Positions 1 to 11,583 of a stretch of DNA of 64,000 bases are shown in pieces. Made by a program: the position numbers and the translations under genes. The stretch is from Pogona vitticeps (lineage: Eukaryota; Chordata; Lepidosauria; Squamata; Agamidae), in assembly GCF_051106095.1 (NCBI RefSeq), contig NC_135785.1:184371045-184435044 (forward strand), written 5' to 3'. The notes below the pieces were generated by a model, which worked only from the letters and a program-made list of their open reading frames with translations, was not told the DNA's origin and did not search any database. Position 1 is the stretch's first letter, and each line of letters opens with the position of its first letter.

Positions 1-759
1 AGGGCCCTGCAGTACATTTTCTGAATATGTAGTGTTGAGAAGGTTTTCAGTTCTTAACCAGATAAGCAACCCACTAAGCACCATCCGTGTTCTGTGTTTC
101 ATTTATGCTTTCCTGAAAAGGAAGATGATTCTCTTTTAATCTTTCTTTGTGTTGGAAGCAATCCATTTGTGCTTCTGGAGCTGGAGGATCAGCTGACAGG
201 GTCCTGTTGCTTCCCAGGCAGTGCCCCCACGTGCTCATAGCCCTCACAATCCTTGGGGAGGAGCTAGATAATTCTATAGCATATGTCAACTGATTCTAAT
301 TCAGCTAAAGTACATCATCATCAACAACAACAAACATCATCAATATCATCATCATCCCCTTCATGGACACAGGCCTTGTTGAGGCAGAGGGGCTTGAGTG
401 CTCCAGTGAGGTTGAGAGCTATGCTAAAGGGTCTCCCAAACCAGACAGGTCTCAGAAGCCAGACCAACTGTGTCCACCAACCATCAACTATGATGAGAGG
501 AAATAAATAGAAATTAATATTGGATTGGCCGTCGCCTGGGTCAACAAGGACTGCACAAGATGCTATAGCCCCTGGGCATCTGGTGACAAATGGGCTACAG
601 GGCTCAGCAGACCCTGTTGAGGGACTGGGACAGGCTGCTGCAAAGCTGCTGGAATAACATAAACATAAAATTTGTACTCTTGCCAAAAATAAAAAAAAAT
701 TATGAAATGTTATTGTGAGGCAAACCCAACAGCCCCCAGTTTTCAAAAAAGAATGATGG
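1..759. other. No gene; low-complexity stretch before R4-type LINE
   Basis: No supported coding sequence. Around 313-358 there is a CAT/AAC trinucleotide-rich run that creates poly-His/Gln and poly-Ser chance frames. Part of this stretch could be the eroded 5' region of the LINE that follows, but no diagnostic motif was seen. Confidence 0.5.
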
Positions 760-3215
760 AAATTTGGAAAAGGAAAACCAAAGTAGTGACATAACTGAAC
801 AACGATTAATGGACCAGAGAAGGTTTATCATCCGGAGTAAAGTGTTTTCAGAACTGGAATTGCAAGAACTAGAAAAGGTGGCAAAACCAACACAGGACAA
901 TGACCATAATATGGAAGACAAATGGAGGGTAGAGGTAGACATAATAGAGGAAGAAAACATATCAATAGAGGAACAACTTATGGAACAACCCAGAAATTTT
1001 GAGTTGACAGAATGACAAATATCACTGAGGAGAAAAATAGTAACCCATATTAGCCAGAACACAGAAAGACAAAGGCTCCCCAATTGGTGCCAATTACAAA
1101 ATAAACCAGTAAAAGATCTACTGAATGATGCAAATGTCATCAGGACAATCCCGACCAACATGCTAAAGAAAACAAACCAGCTCATGTATAACACATCTAC
1201 CATAGTAAAAGCCAGACTATGCAAAATATATGACCTAGAAAGGAAAACGATTGTTGAAACTATGGAGGAATTAAAACAGCGGGTAGCAGCTACAGCAAAG
1301 AAAATTGAAAGATATGATGGATGCTTGAAACAATATAGAGAAAACACACAATTTTGAAATAATCAGCGATTATTTTATATATCACTATGAGAAAATGCAG
1401 AGCAAAAGAAATTAGGCCCATGTAAATATGATGCTCTAAAATTTTGGAAAATGTGGGAAGTGCCCAACTGGACATAACAAAAACACCTCATGATCAAAGA
1501 CATTTGTAAAGAAACTCAAGGAAAACAAATGGGATGATATTTTAATAACAACTGAAATGATTAAGAGACAAGTAAAATATATGAAAAGTTGGAGTGCACC
1601 TGTCTAGATGAGCTGCACGGATTTTGGTTAAAGCATCTAACAAGTCTCCATCAACATATAGCAGTGCAATTTAACCACTTACTTCAAAATTCTACAACTG
1701 AAGATTGGATGACAACAGTACACACATTTCTGATTTTAAAAAAAGATAATCAAAGGGGCAATGAACCCACTAATTATTGACCAATTACATGCTTTCCAAC
1801 AATGTTCAAGTTCCTCACAGGAGTAATTGCAAGATCTATATATAAATACTGTATTTAACTGAAAACTCCCTATATCCAACTGAACAGAAAGGGAACTTTA
1901 AAAAGTCAAGAAGTATAAAATATCAGCTGCTTTTTGATAAAATGATCCTGCAGAATGCAAAAAGTTGAAAAACAAACCTTAACATGGCCTGGAGAAACTA
2001 TAAAAAGCCATTTGACTCATTGCCACACAGCTAGATTAATACCTACCTAAAAATGTTAGTAAAAACATTCAGGAGTTCCTCAAGAAAAACATGGAAAAAT
2101 GGAAAACCATCTTAATGGCCCATGGTGAAGAAATTGGGGAAGTTAACATCAAAAGAGGAATATTTTAGGGAGATTCTTTGTCACCACTGCTGTTTAACAT
2201 CTCACTAATCACCATGTCAATAATTTAAGTAAAACTGGATTGGGTTACCATATTTCAGAACAAGCAGGAAAAATCAATCTTCTGTTATACATGGATGACC
2301 TAAATCTATATGCAAGAAATTCCACGGAGATAGAATCACTGCTAAATACAGTGCAAATGTTTAGTGAAGATATCTGAATGAAATTTGGAATTGACAAAGG
2401 TGCAGCTCTGTCTATACACCTTGGCAAGATCAAAAAACTAGATGGAATAGAGTTAAAAATGGCAATATTATAACATCTCTATCAAGTGATGAAAATTATA
2501 AATACCTTGGAATACTAGAAGCAGATAACTGCACACAAAAGTTAAAGAACTGACAGAAAGGGAATATATCAAAATATTGTGGAAAAAATTAAAATTAAAA
2601 TTAAATGGTGGAAATACAATCAAAGCCATAAACATATGGGCAGTTCCAGTAATTAGATACCCAGCTGGAATAATAGATAAATAGGACTCAAAATGAATTG
2701 GAAGAATTGGATCGAAAAACATGGAAACTAATGAATATGCATCACACACTAAATACAAAAAGTGATGTGAACAGATTATACTCCATGATGAAAGCTATGA
2801 TCCAAGGAATTAGTGCTAACAGCAAATGTCGACTCTGCCCAGAAAAAGATGAAACTGTGTCACACCTCATCTGTGAATGTCCAAGGATTGCACAAACAGA
2901 TTACAAAAGTTGGACATGATAGAGTGGCAAAATTAGTGCACTGGTCATTATGCAAAAAATATAACTTTCCAGTCTCCATAAACCCATGGGAACATAAGGG
3001 AGAGAAGGTATCAGAAAATGAGGAAGTCAAGATCTTATGGGATTTCCAGATCCAAACGGACAGACACCTTGAACATAACACAACAGACATAGTAGTAATA
3101 GAATGAAGAAATCTCTGGAACATTGACATTGCAATGCCAGGGAATGCTGGAGTTGAAGATAAAGAATTTGAAAAATTAACAGTATACAGAGATCTGCAAT
3201 TGAAACATCTTGCTT
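760..3215 (+). mobile_element. Degraded R4/Dong-type non-LTR retrotransposon
   Basis: Eroded LINE on the plus strand, read in several frames. A reverse transcriptase core motif, LLYMDD followed by LNLYA, is visible at about 2282-2312. A CxxC...H...C zinc-knuckle-like motif (KCRLC, then SHLICEC) lies at about 2821-2880. Downstream the pattern VKILWDF...TDIVV (about 3025-3105) resembles the PD-(D/E)xK restriction-like endonuclease placed at the C-terminus in the R2/R4 lineages, rather than an N-terminal apurinic-type endonuclease. The segment at about 1265-1350 (EELKQRV...IERYD) also matches the conserved N-terminal region I recall for this group. Many stops and frameshifts interrupt it, so it is dead and old. 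The family call is from memory of motifs; the exact 5' limit is uncertain. Confidence 0.7.
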
Positions 3216-3499
3216 GTGGATGAAAGATACTTCAGAGATCTCCATCGTCATGGTGCAGCTGGCCACTTCGGAATGGAGGTGGGACAAGGAGTGTCTTGGT
3301 CAGCCAATGAGTGGTCAGCTGCGCAGGAAGATGGGGAAGAATCATCCAGGTTCCTTCCATGGTTGGCGCAACAGGGGCAGAGCTGACCACCGCATGGTAA
3401 ACACTGAGTGGGCCGGCTGGTTGTGGAGGAGGAAATGAGCCTCCATGGCACTTATGGTGCCACAATTCGTATTCATATCCCCAGGGATACGAATACGAA

Positions 3500-3662
3500 T
3501 AGCCCATATCTATTCAGAAGTACTTTTGGGACATTCTGGGGCTGTGTAGCTTTCCCAAAGCTACACAGGGTGGCAGTACTCCTGGAAGGCATAGTAGGGA
3601 ATCAAACTCCCAACTTCTGGCTCTGCATTCAGAAATCTAACTCACTGAACTATTCAGCATGC
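3500..3662 (-). mobile_element. tRNA-derived SINE fragment
   Basis: Read on the minus strand, this has a tRNA-like head: a box A-like segment (TAGTTCAGTGAGTTAGA) near 3643-3660 and a box B-like segment (GGGAGTTTGATTCCC) near 3597-3615. A short hairpin, CTGTGTAGCTTT-ccc-AAAGCTACACAG, lies near 3543-3569. It resembles squamate tRNA-derived SINE heads. Confidence 0.55.
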
Positions 3663-4572
3663 AGTGACAGATCAGGGTGGGTGGATGATAGCATTAGATG
3701 AGAGCTACTGAAGGGTTATTGGGAGAAAATGGGGAAAAGGTGGAAGAAAAAAGGAAAAAGTAGAGAAGAAATATGGGGAGCATGTGGCTAAAGAGTTTCT
3801 ATCCCATGTGAGGCTGGCAAAGGCTAAAATTAGTATTGGAATAGAGGAGAAGGAAGACCAGTGTCAATAGCAATGTGCAAGAGATGCGCACTGGGATCTA
3901 TCCGACAGGGGAATTCACAGGTTTTCACCCAGGCTGAATTTGATTAAGATTTGCTGGGACTTAATAAAAGGAATAAACCATAACAACACTAGATGGCGCC
4001 ATACGAACATGACATCCTTCTGCAGACTCCCATGCTCTTGGTTTATTGGTGACTTACAATAGTTGAGGCTAATTTACTTCAAATGGGCATGAGCGAAAAT
4101 GGTCACTTAATGGCCCCAAGACTAAAAAAAAGATTATGTTAATAGGTAGAAGCCACAGTAAAATACACCCAATTACCAATCTTGCATGGAAGCCAATTTC
4201 AGAAGTGTATTTCTCCCACAATCTAATTCAGCGTAAGAGATTTTTGTGGTGAAACGTAGACCCTTTGGCTAAACGCCAAACCACTTCATGAGGGAAGAAG
4301 GCTTGGCTGTTGCTTGCAGAGCAGTCATTTTGCGCTTTAGTAGGAGCACAGGGTGATCAGAAGTTTAAAAAAAAACCAAACATAGCAGTTAACCTCTTTT
4401 AAATGAGGGATTCAGTGAGAGTTGTGTGATCCCTCTGGAAAATTAAGCCTGGGGGTCCAGAGACATAGCTTGACAGTGAGGGGCATGAAGTCCAGAGAAT
4501 CACACTGACAGATGGAGCAGAAGAGATGGGGAGGGGAATCAACTATTAACCACTGACAAAAAGGTTTATAAT
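3663..4572. other. Intergenic, nothing recognised
   Basis: About 0.9 kb with no open frame of interest, no recognisable repeat family and no RNA gene that I can support. Confidence 0.4.
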
Positions 4573-5180
4573 GTTACAATTAACAGTGCTCCAAATGCTC
4601 AGCAGTATTTTGCACAATCAAATTCAACATTTAGCTTCCCTCAGAAGCACAGAAGCTGGAGCTGGTGGTAGCAGCTGGGACCTCTCTGTGAACAACAGCA
4701 TCCCAAGGTCAAATTACACATGATGGGCGCTCAATAGCTAATGCAAGGTCTCTGTCTGGAGCAATTTACCCATCCCCTCTGCCCCTCACAACACATGTTA
4801 TTAAAAGCGTCAAGCCAAGGGAGTAGAGAATCTACAACTAGAAACCAGGCATTTTATGCTCTAGCGCCCTTCTTGTGGAAGAAGCTACCGCTGGCGATCA
4901 GCCAAGCAGCATCCCTTCTTACTTTCAGAAAGATGCGAAAAACTGAACTCTTCAGGACAGCTTTTAATGGTCATACACATGAAAATCCCTAAGCACTTGC
5001 TTTAGTGTTTGCCATGTTATTTTAGATTTAGGTGGTTAAAACATTAGTTTGGGGTCAATTTTAATGCCGTTGTCTCCATTCAGCAGAGGATATTATGCTT
5101 CTTGTTTTTTATTTATTATGTTTGGTTATTTGTCAGTTATTAGTATGTTTAACTGTTTGTTTGTTTATTTATTTATTTTA
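4573..5180 (+). mobile_element. L2-like LINE 3' end (composite part A, copy 1)
   Basis: Plus-strand remnant of the C-terminus of an L2-type ORF2. The residues NQAFYALAPFLWKKLPL and FRKMRKTELFRTAF (about 4840-4975) match the usual L2 tail pattern RAFS.AAPRLWN.LP...FK..LKT.LF. A 3' UTR and a TTTA-rich end follow. It abuts part B tail to tail. The same A-B arrangement recurs in inverted orientation at 18888-19924. Confidence 0.65.
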
Positions 5181-6210
5181 AAAAATTACCCCACCTTTCT
5201 CTTAAAAGGACCCAGGGCAGCTTACATCATTAAAAGAAAATAAAAATCTGACAACAGTGAGTGTACCATACTAAAAACACATAAGCAACAACAAAGGTAA
5301 AGGTAAAGGTAAAGGTTCCCCTTGACAATTTTTGTCCAGTCGTGTTCGACTCTAGGGGGCCGTGCTCATCCCTGTTTCCAAGCCATAGAGCCAGCGTTTG
5401 TCCAAAGACAATCTTCCGTGGTCACATGGCCAGTGCAACTTAGACACGGAACGCTGTTACCTTCCCGCCGAAGTGGTCCCTATTTATCTACTTGCATTTA
5501 CATGCTTTCGAACCGCTAGGTTGGCGGGAGCTGGGACAAGCGAGGGAGCTCACTCCGTTGTGTGGATTTGATCTTACGACTGCTTGGTCTTCTGACCCTG
5601 CAGCACAGGCTCCTGCGGTTTAGCCCGCAGCGCCACCACGTCCCAACAACAAAGCACATTCAAAGCAGGAAGGTACAACAGTTCATTTAAAAAGTGTATT
5701 AAGTCAGCCAGTCACTCAGGGAAAGTTGGCCTGAAGCGGAAGGTCTTCGCCTGCTTGTGGAACGACAGCAAAGATGGAGCCAGTCTAGCCTCCTGTGAGA
5801 GGGAGTTCCAGAGTCTGGGAGAAGCAAGACAGAAAGCCCTCGCCCATGTCCCCACCAAACGTACTTTTGAAGGTGGCGGACCAAGAGAAAAGCCTCTCCT
5901 GATGATCTTAACACTCAAGCAGGCTCCTTAAGGGAGATGTGGTCTTTGAGAGACTTTGAGCCAAAGCCATTCAGGGCTTTGTAGGTTAGCCCCAGTAGTT
6001 TGAATTTTGTCCAGAAATGGATCAGCAGCCAGTGAAGCTGCTCTAACAAGGGGATTCTGTAAGCCCTGTAACTAGCCCCAGTTAGCAATATGGCTCCTGT
6101 GTTTTTGACCTGCTGAAGTTTCCCGACACTTCCCATAGGTAGCCCCATGTAGTGTGTTACAGTAATCCAGCTGTTTTGTTGTTATGATATGATATCCTGG
6201 CTGTTTATAC
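5181..6210 (-). mobile_element. L2-like LINE 3' end (composite part B, copy 1)
   Basis: Minus-strand L2-type remnant. It includes the conserved patterns LTYKALNG (about 5960-5985) and, in another frame, RAFCLASPRLWNSL followed by RLAPSL (about 5770-5850). Its 3' UTR is interrupted by a SINE at 5297-5643. The ORF is broken by frameshifts. The element reads from about 6210 down to the tail at 5181, where it meets part A. Confidence 0.65.
5297..5643 (-). mobile_element. tRNA-derived SINE with CCTTTA tail, inserted in L2
   Basis: A 347-bp SINE in minus orientation. The head near 5643 starts with a tRNA-like GTGGCGC-type segment and a degenerate box B around 5570. The tail at 5297 is a short tandem repeat, (CCTTTA)n on the minus strand. 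An 11-bp target-site duplication, CAACAACAAAG, flanks it exactly at 5286-5296 and 5644-5654. The interrupted L2 3' UTR continues on both sides, and the uninterrupted version is seen at 19200-19290. Body and tail resemble the ACASINE-type SINEs of lizards. Confidence 0.8.
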
Positions 6211-7337
6211 ATTGCCCAGACACCATGCTTGTTCACCATGGGATGATATAGGAATATAACAGATAAATAAATGACGGGAAAAGCCATGTTTCCTGCTATT
6301 ACTACACACTGTCTCTCGGCACACACATTCCTTCAACACTCTGTGCTTGTGTAAAGTTATAGACAAAAGGACATACTCCCAGAAGGTATGAGGAGAATCT
6401 GGTGCTTCTAACACAGAGTTATTGTGTTTTATAAGAATTTATAAGAATATGTTCTTATATTTATGAATAGTAGCATTAATATTGCTATATTTTTATCCCG
6501 CCTTTTGGACAATGATCCCGCAATGCAGGTCACATTAATGAAATATGAGAGCAAAGCTCCCTCAGAAAACATGTGTGTAGTTAGCATGTACAAGCCTTCT
6601 CTGACAGAGCTATAATATGAACTTAGCAGACTTTCTGTGCTGAGCACAAAAACTGACGCCGTTAGATAGAATTTGAAGAGAATGTTCAGCCAAATAGTTG
6701 GCGAAATAAAGAGGGTAATTAATTACAAATTCTGCATTGCATAATTTTCAGTTCCCCAGCCATGCCTCGTTGGCTACAAGCATCCTCTTCCCTTTAATTT
6801 AAAACAGATTTTATTTTTCATTTCAAACTTTTCATGTAGGTTTCCGCTGAATGCTAATGCGAGAAAATGAGAAGCAGAATAGATGACTGGGCATTGTCTG
6901 TACATCCCATCTATACTGATGAAAGCTCCAAGGGGCTGGCGTTTTGTGAGGACTGCAGATGACTGTACACTAACAATACTTTTTTCAAAGTGCATAAATA
7001 CTAATATTTCACAATCTAAATGGACTTTTAACGACCTATTTGTGTCAATTTTCAAGATTCTCTTCTCATTTCTTTTGAAGAAAATCAACACCACACTTTA
7101 AAACTCAGCTCCTGTTGATTTAGGACCAAACAATGCATGGTGCTAAATGTGTCACTGGGAGTTGTCTTTCTTTATAATGAACAGGACATGTGCGACCCTT
7201 AATTTCTTTCTTTCCACCCCCTCCCATAATTACAGTCTACATGAAAAAAGGCTCTCTAAACCTGTTGTTTACCATGGGATGGGGTAGGCAAAGGTCCTTT
7301 CCTATAGGCATGAGTGAGGACTTTCTGGAGGAAATTA
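6211..7337. other. Intergenic, no gene
   Basis: AT-rich sequence. A short stretch near 6480-6530 resembles the 'cccgcc' tail common to reptile LINE/SINE 3' ends. The small open frames here show no codon pattern or family resemblance that I can support. Confidence 0.4.
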
Positions 7338-7600
7338 TTTATTTTATTTATTTATTTATTAGATTTATATACCACCCATCTAGAATGTGTCTACTCTGTG
7401 TGGTTTATGTATAATATAAAAACAAACTAAGATAAAATCCAGATTAGTCCAAGATGGGAAAGGAAAAAAGAAGAAGGAGAGAGAGAAAAAGGGGAGATGG
7501 GCTAGGTAATGGTTGTAGGGAAGGCCTGCCTATATAGCCATGTCTTCAGGTTAGTCTTGAAGGCCCTCAGCGAGAGAGCCAGGTGGATCTTACTGTATCA
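7338..7600 (-). mobile_element. L2 LINE 3' end fragment
   Basis: Minus-strand L2 tail. It begins with an (ATTT)n run and the characteristic 'tataccacccatctag...gtctactctgtgtgg' segment, then a purine-rich stretch, then a segment (about 7520-7595) collinear with the L2 C-terminal coding region seen in the copy at 20836-21493 (AKAGLP, SFQTSLKT-like in reverse). Confidence 0.6.
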
Positions 7601-8403
7601 TACATAATTCTGGAAAGTACTCAGAGATTATACTGTAGGTCTTCCACAGCTTTATTTGTTTGAGCCTTACGTTATATGGCAAAAAACATTATATGTGTAA
7701 AACCCATTCCCAAGTAGATATACCTTGGTCTAGCACTTGTCAGGATTCAATTTCCACCTGGGAGGGGTGTGGATCAGTGGAGGCAGTTGGCTATTTCTGT
7801 GATTTAAAATGTCTTTACAACCATATATATATGGATAGCAAAATGGGAGCAACATTCTCATCTCTAAAATGCCAGCAGAGTTCAAAGTAGAGAATGCACT
7901 TTCCTGCATAGCAGATATCTGAGGCTGATTTCCCTTGAGTTTTAGACACTGAGGGCTCACCAACTAATGTTCTTTTGAGAACCTCCAACGGAGAGTGCCA
8001 TCACCTTCAGAGATAGGCCATACCATTGTTCAAATGTTCTTAAGTTTCAGAAGGTTTGCTTAAAACCTCCTTGACATGTTTGTTTGTTTGTTTGTTTGTT
8101 TGTTTGTTTGTTTGTTTGTTTAAAGAAGCACACTTCTGGAAAAAATGTGGCCCTGCCCCAACACCAAAACCTTCCAGGACTGTGCACTAAGTAGCATTCT
8201 TCCCTGTAAGTGGGAGTAGCCAAAGTGCAGTCCTAGGGCCATATGCTGTTTTTGTGCACACACCCCTCATCTGTGTTTCCAGATAATAAAAGTCGAATTG
8301 CAGGCACTGGATACAATTTATCTTTTTAATTAGTCACACTGTGACATTTAGTACTCTGAAATAGCCATTTTTCAAAACTGAAAGAGAACCTCTAGCCATT
8401 TAG

Positions 8404-8404
<1 letters not shown>
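7601..8404. other. Intergenic with (TTTG)n microsatellite
   Basis: No gene. A (TTTG)n microsatellite of about eleven units lies at 8077-8121. Confidence 0.6.

Positions 8405-8494
<90 letters not shown>
8405..8494. repeat. Compound (TC)n(TG)n(CG)n microsatellite
   Basis: An uninterrupted TC tract is followed directly by a TG tract and then a short CG run. The alternating purine-pyrimidine half could adopt Z-DNA. It generates several spurious open frames on both strands. Confidence 0.95.
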
Positions 8495-8495
<1 letters not shown>

Positions 8496-8576
8496 CTGCC
8501 ATCTGTGCAACCATGGAGAATTCCAGGGACAGAATATTGGTCCCAGTCCCGCCGAAGTTGTCCACCACTGCTGTAA

Positions 8577-8692
8577 GCAACAGCCAAATGGGAGATATAC
8601 TTGGCAATATTTGCACAAACTACTACTGTACTTTAAAAAAAGAGGGCTGTTTGTGCAAATATTGCCAAGTATATCTCCCATTTGGCTGTTGC
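8577..8692. repeat. Perfect 44-bp inverted repeat with 28-bp spacer
   Basis: The arms at 8577-8620 and 8649-8692 are exact reverse complements over 44 bases. The spacer (8621-8648) ends in an A-run. As RNA this would be a long perfect hairpin. There is no homology to the neighbouring repeats that I can see, and no target-site duplication is obvious. Confidence 0.95.
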
Positions 8693-8929
8693 AGAACACC
8701 CAGGTATATACTGAAAATGAGAAACAGTGTTGCCGTCAGGTAGTTTTGGCACCTGGTTTTAATCCTGTCAGCTGGAGGGGTTTGCTATTTGGATGGTAAG
8801 ATGTAGTGCTTGAACTTACTTAAGAATGGGTTAGCCAGTCCTGCACCTGGGGCTATCCTCTTGCCCCCCCTTTTTTTAGTGGAGCATCACTGATGGGGGG
8901 GGCTTGAATCTAATCCTTTCCTTTCTATA

Positions 8930-9881
8930 TAGAAGAAGAGGCTATGGTACAGAGATGGCACTGGTCGCACTGCTGGATGACCTGTTGAGGGAGGCCGACA
9001 GGGGCAATGTGTCCTTGTTGGTCCTCCTCGACATCTCAGCTGCCTTTGATACCATCGACCACGGTATCCTCCTGGGGAGGCTCTCCGAGCTGGGAGTCGG
9101 CGGCCTGGCACTTGCCTGGCTCCGCTCCTTCCTGGAGGACTGCCCCCAGAGAGTGCAGATTGGGGAGAATGTCTCGGCCCCGTGGAGTCTCAATTGTGGG
9201 GTTCCACAGGGGTCGATCATCTCCCCAATGCTGTTTAACATCTTCATGAGGCCACTGGGCGGGGTCATCAGAGGGTGTGGGGCATCGTGTCACCAGTACG
9301 CTGATGACACACAGCTCTACATCTCTTTTACTCCAACTTCAGTGGATGCCGTCCAGTCCCTTCAGCGCTGCCTGGACACCGTACTGGAATGGATGCAGTC
9401 AAATGGATTGAGGCTGAACCCGGACAAGACGGAGGTCTTGAGGGTGGGTGGCCCTCCCGTCAGCGGCATAGGTGACTTCCTTTCTTTTGGAGGGACAACC
9501 CTTGCCACAAAAAGTGAGGTCCGCAGCTTGGGGATACATCTGGACCCAGCGCTTACCATGGAAACCCAAGTGGCGTCCGTGGTCCGTTCTGCCTATTTTC
9601 ATCTATGGCGGATTGCCCAGCTGCAGCCATATCTTGATCGGGGAGCCCTCACTACTCTAGTCCACGCGCTCGTAATCTCGAGACTAGACCATTGTAACAC
9701 ACTCTACGTGGGGCTGCCTTTGAGGCTCTTGCGGAAACTCCAGATGGTCCAGAATGCAGCAGCCAGGCTTATTAGTGGGGTGAGAAAATATCAGCACATC
9801 TCCCCCACTCTGGCTGCGCTGCACTGGTTACCTATTCGTTTCCGCATTGACTTCAAAGTATTAATGATTACATATAAAGCC
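8930..9881 (+). mobile_element. L2 LINE fragment with open reverse transcriptase frame
   Basis: One uninterrupted frame (8904-9899) encodes most of an L2-clade reverse transcriptase. It holds the catalytic-A motif LLDISAAFDTIDH (about 9023-9062), motif B GVPQGSIISPMLFN (about 9199-9240) and the catalytic YADDTQLY (about 9298-9321), then thumb and C-terminal parts (SRLDHCNTLY, QNAAARLISG, LHWLPIRFRIDFK). It is 5' truncated before the GTEMALVALLDDL region. It ends abruptly at the LTYK-type motif, where a minus-strand BovB begins. The lack of stops over nearly 1 kb suggests a fairly young copy compared with its neighbours. Confidence 0.85.
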
Positions 9882-10127
9882 TTCTCAGGAGATAGATAAG
9901 GTGGTCAGGCACGCCCATTTCTTTAAGGACTTGCCATAGTTTGCTGTGGTCCACACAGTCAAAGGCTTTTGCATAGTCAATGAAGCAGAAGTAGATGTTT
10001 TTCTGGAACTCTCTGGTTTTCTCCATAATCCAGCGCATGTTAGCAATTTGGTCTCTAGTTCCTCTGCCCCTTCGGAATCCAGCTTGTACTTCTGGGAGTT
10101 CTCGGTCCATATACTGCTGAAGCCTAC

Positions 10128-10938
10128 TGTGAGCCAGCTACAGCGAGCTGGGGTGAAGGAGCTAAGTGCCAGTGTGGGCAGGCCTCCTCAGAAGTGTTGT
10201 TGGCCTTGAAGGAAACACCTGAGGCAGATGAGGGTGGAGGCCCTAAACCCACCCCCGGAGAAACAGTTGTAGATATATTTATTTATTTTATTTATTTATT
10301 GGACTTATATACCGCCCCATAGCGCTACAAGCACTCTCCGGGCGGTTTACAATTTTTAATTATACAGGCTACACATTGCCCCCCCAGCAAGCTGGGTACT
10401 CATTTTACCGACCTCGGAAGGATGGAAGGAGAAATTGGAGATTTGGAAGGAAGCCTGGGACTTTCTGTCACCTTCGGAGAAGAGAGAAAATATTCTGCCG
10501 GGGGAGATGCTGAAAGGAGCTTCTAAGAGGCCTGCATCTCCAGAGGACATCTGGCTTATCTGAAGGCAAGTTGAGAGCTGAAAGACAGAAGCTCCCAGGG
10601 TCAGCCAGTGCTGCACAGCCTGCTTGCTGGATGCCATGCTGAGGGACTTGGCTGGCAAAGACTGTTTAGCAGCTTGGACCTTTCAGCCAGGATGAGCTGC
10701 CATGGGAGTGAAGTGGGCTGGGACAGAATATTCTCTCAGCCCTGGAAGGACTGGAAGGGTAGAAGGGTACCAATTCCATCCCTGCTGCTTGGGGTTAGAG
10801 GCCTCATCCTGCAAAGGACTAGAGAGACACTGTTTTTCTTTTCTTTTCTTTTCTTTGTATGCTGAGTTCCATAAAGCTTAACTGATCACTGGTAACTGCT
10901 GCCTCATCATGGATACAGCGGCTGGGGCCGCTCACACT
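10128..10938. mobile_element. Insertion in BovB carrying a SINE/L2-type tail
   Basis: BovB sequence that is contiguous in copy 2 (near 25795) is split here at 'gaagcctac / accttgtagg'. The insert contains a minus-strand SINE tail at about 10266-10440: TTTA repeats, 'ataccgcccc', 'gggcggttta', then the 'agcaagctgggtactcattttaccgacc' body (split here for length: agcaagctgggt, then actcattttaccgacc) known from squamate SINEs. The rest (10128-10265 and 10440-10938) is unclassified. No clear target-site duplication was found. Confidence 0.6.
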
Positions 10939-10999
10939 TACCTTGTAGGATTTTGAGCATAACCTTGCTAGCGTGTGAAATGAGTGCAATTGTACGGTA

Positions 11000-11583
11000 G
11001 GCTTCTTAGTCAGGTGAGAAAACACCAACATATCTCCCCCACCCTGGCTGCTTTGCACTGGTTGCCCGTCCATTTCCGCGTTGACTTCAAAATGTTAATG
11101 ATTACATATAAAGCCCTAAACGGTTTGGGAACTCAATACCTGGCAGATCGTCTTCTCCCACCCAGATCTACCCGAATTACCCGACACAGCCAGCAGGGAC
11201 GGCTGAGGGGTCTGACGCCGAGGGAGGCCCAGAAGGAAAAAATAAGAAATCGGGCCTTCTCGGTGGTGGCCCCTCGGCTGTGGAACACCCTCCCCACTGA
11301 AATTCGGCTGGCACCCTCGCTGGACATTTTCAAAAGCCAGCTGAAAACATGGCTATTCAAGCAGGCCTTCCCTTCAGTCAATTAAGTCATTCTTATTTTT
11401 CTTCTTTTATTCTTGCCATCTTGGGACTCTGCTTTAAATTAACTGTTAAAATCGTAAATTTATATTACATTTTATATCATTTTGTTTTTTAATGTAAAAC
11501 TGTATATTTTAAATTGTTTTTATCTTCTAAGTTGTGAGCCGCCCAGAGTAGACTATGTCTAGATGTGCAGCATATAAATGCAA

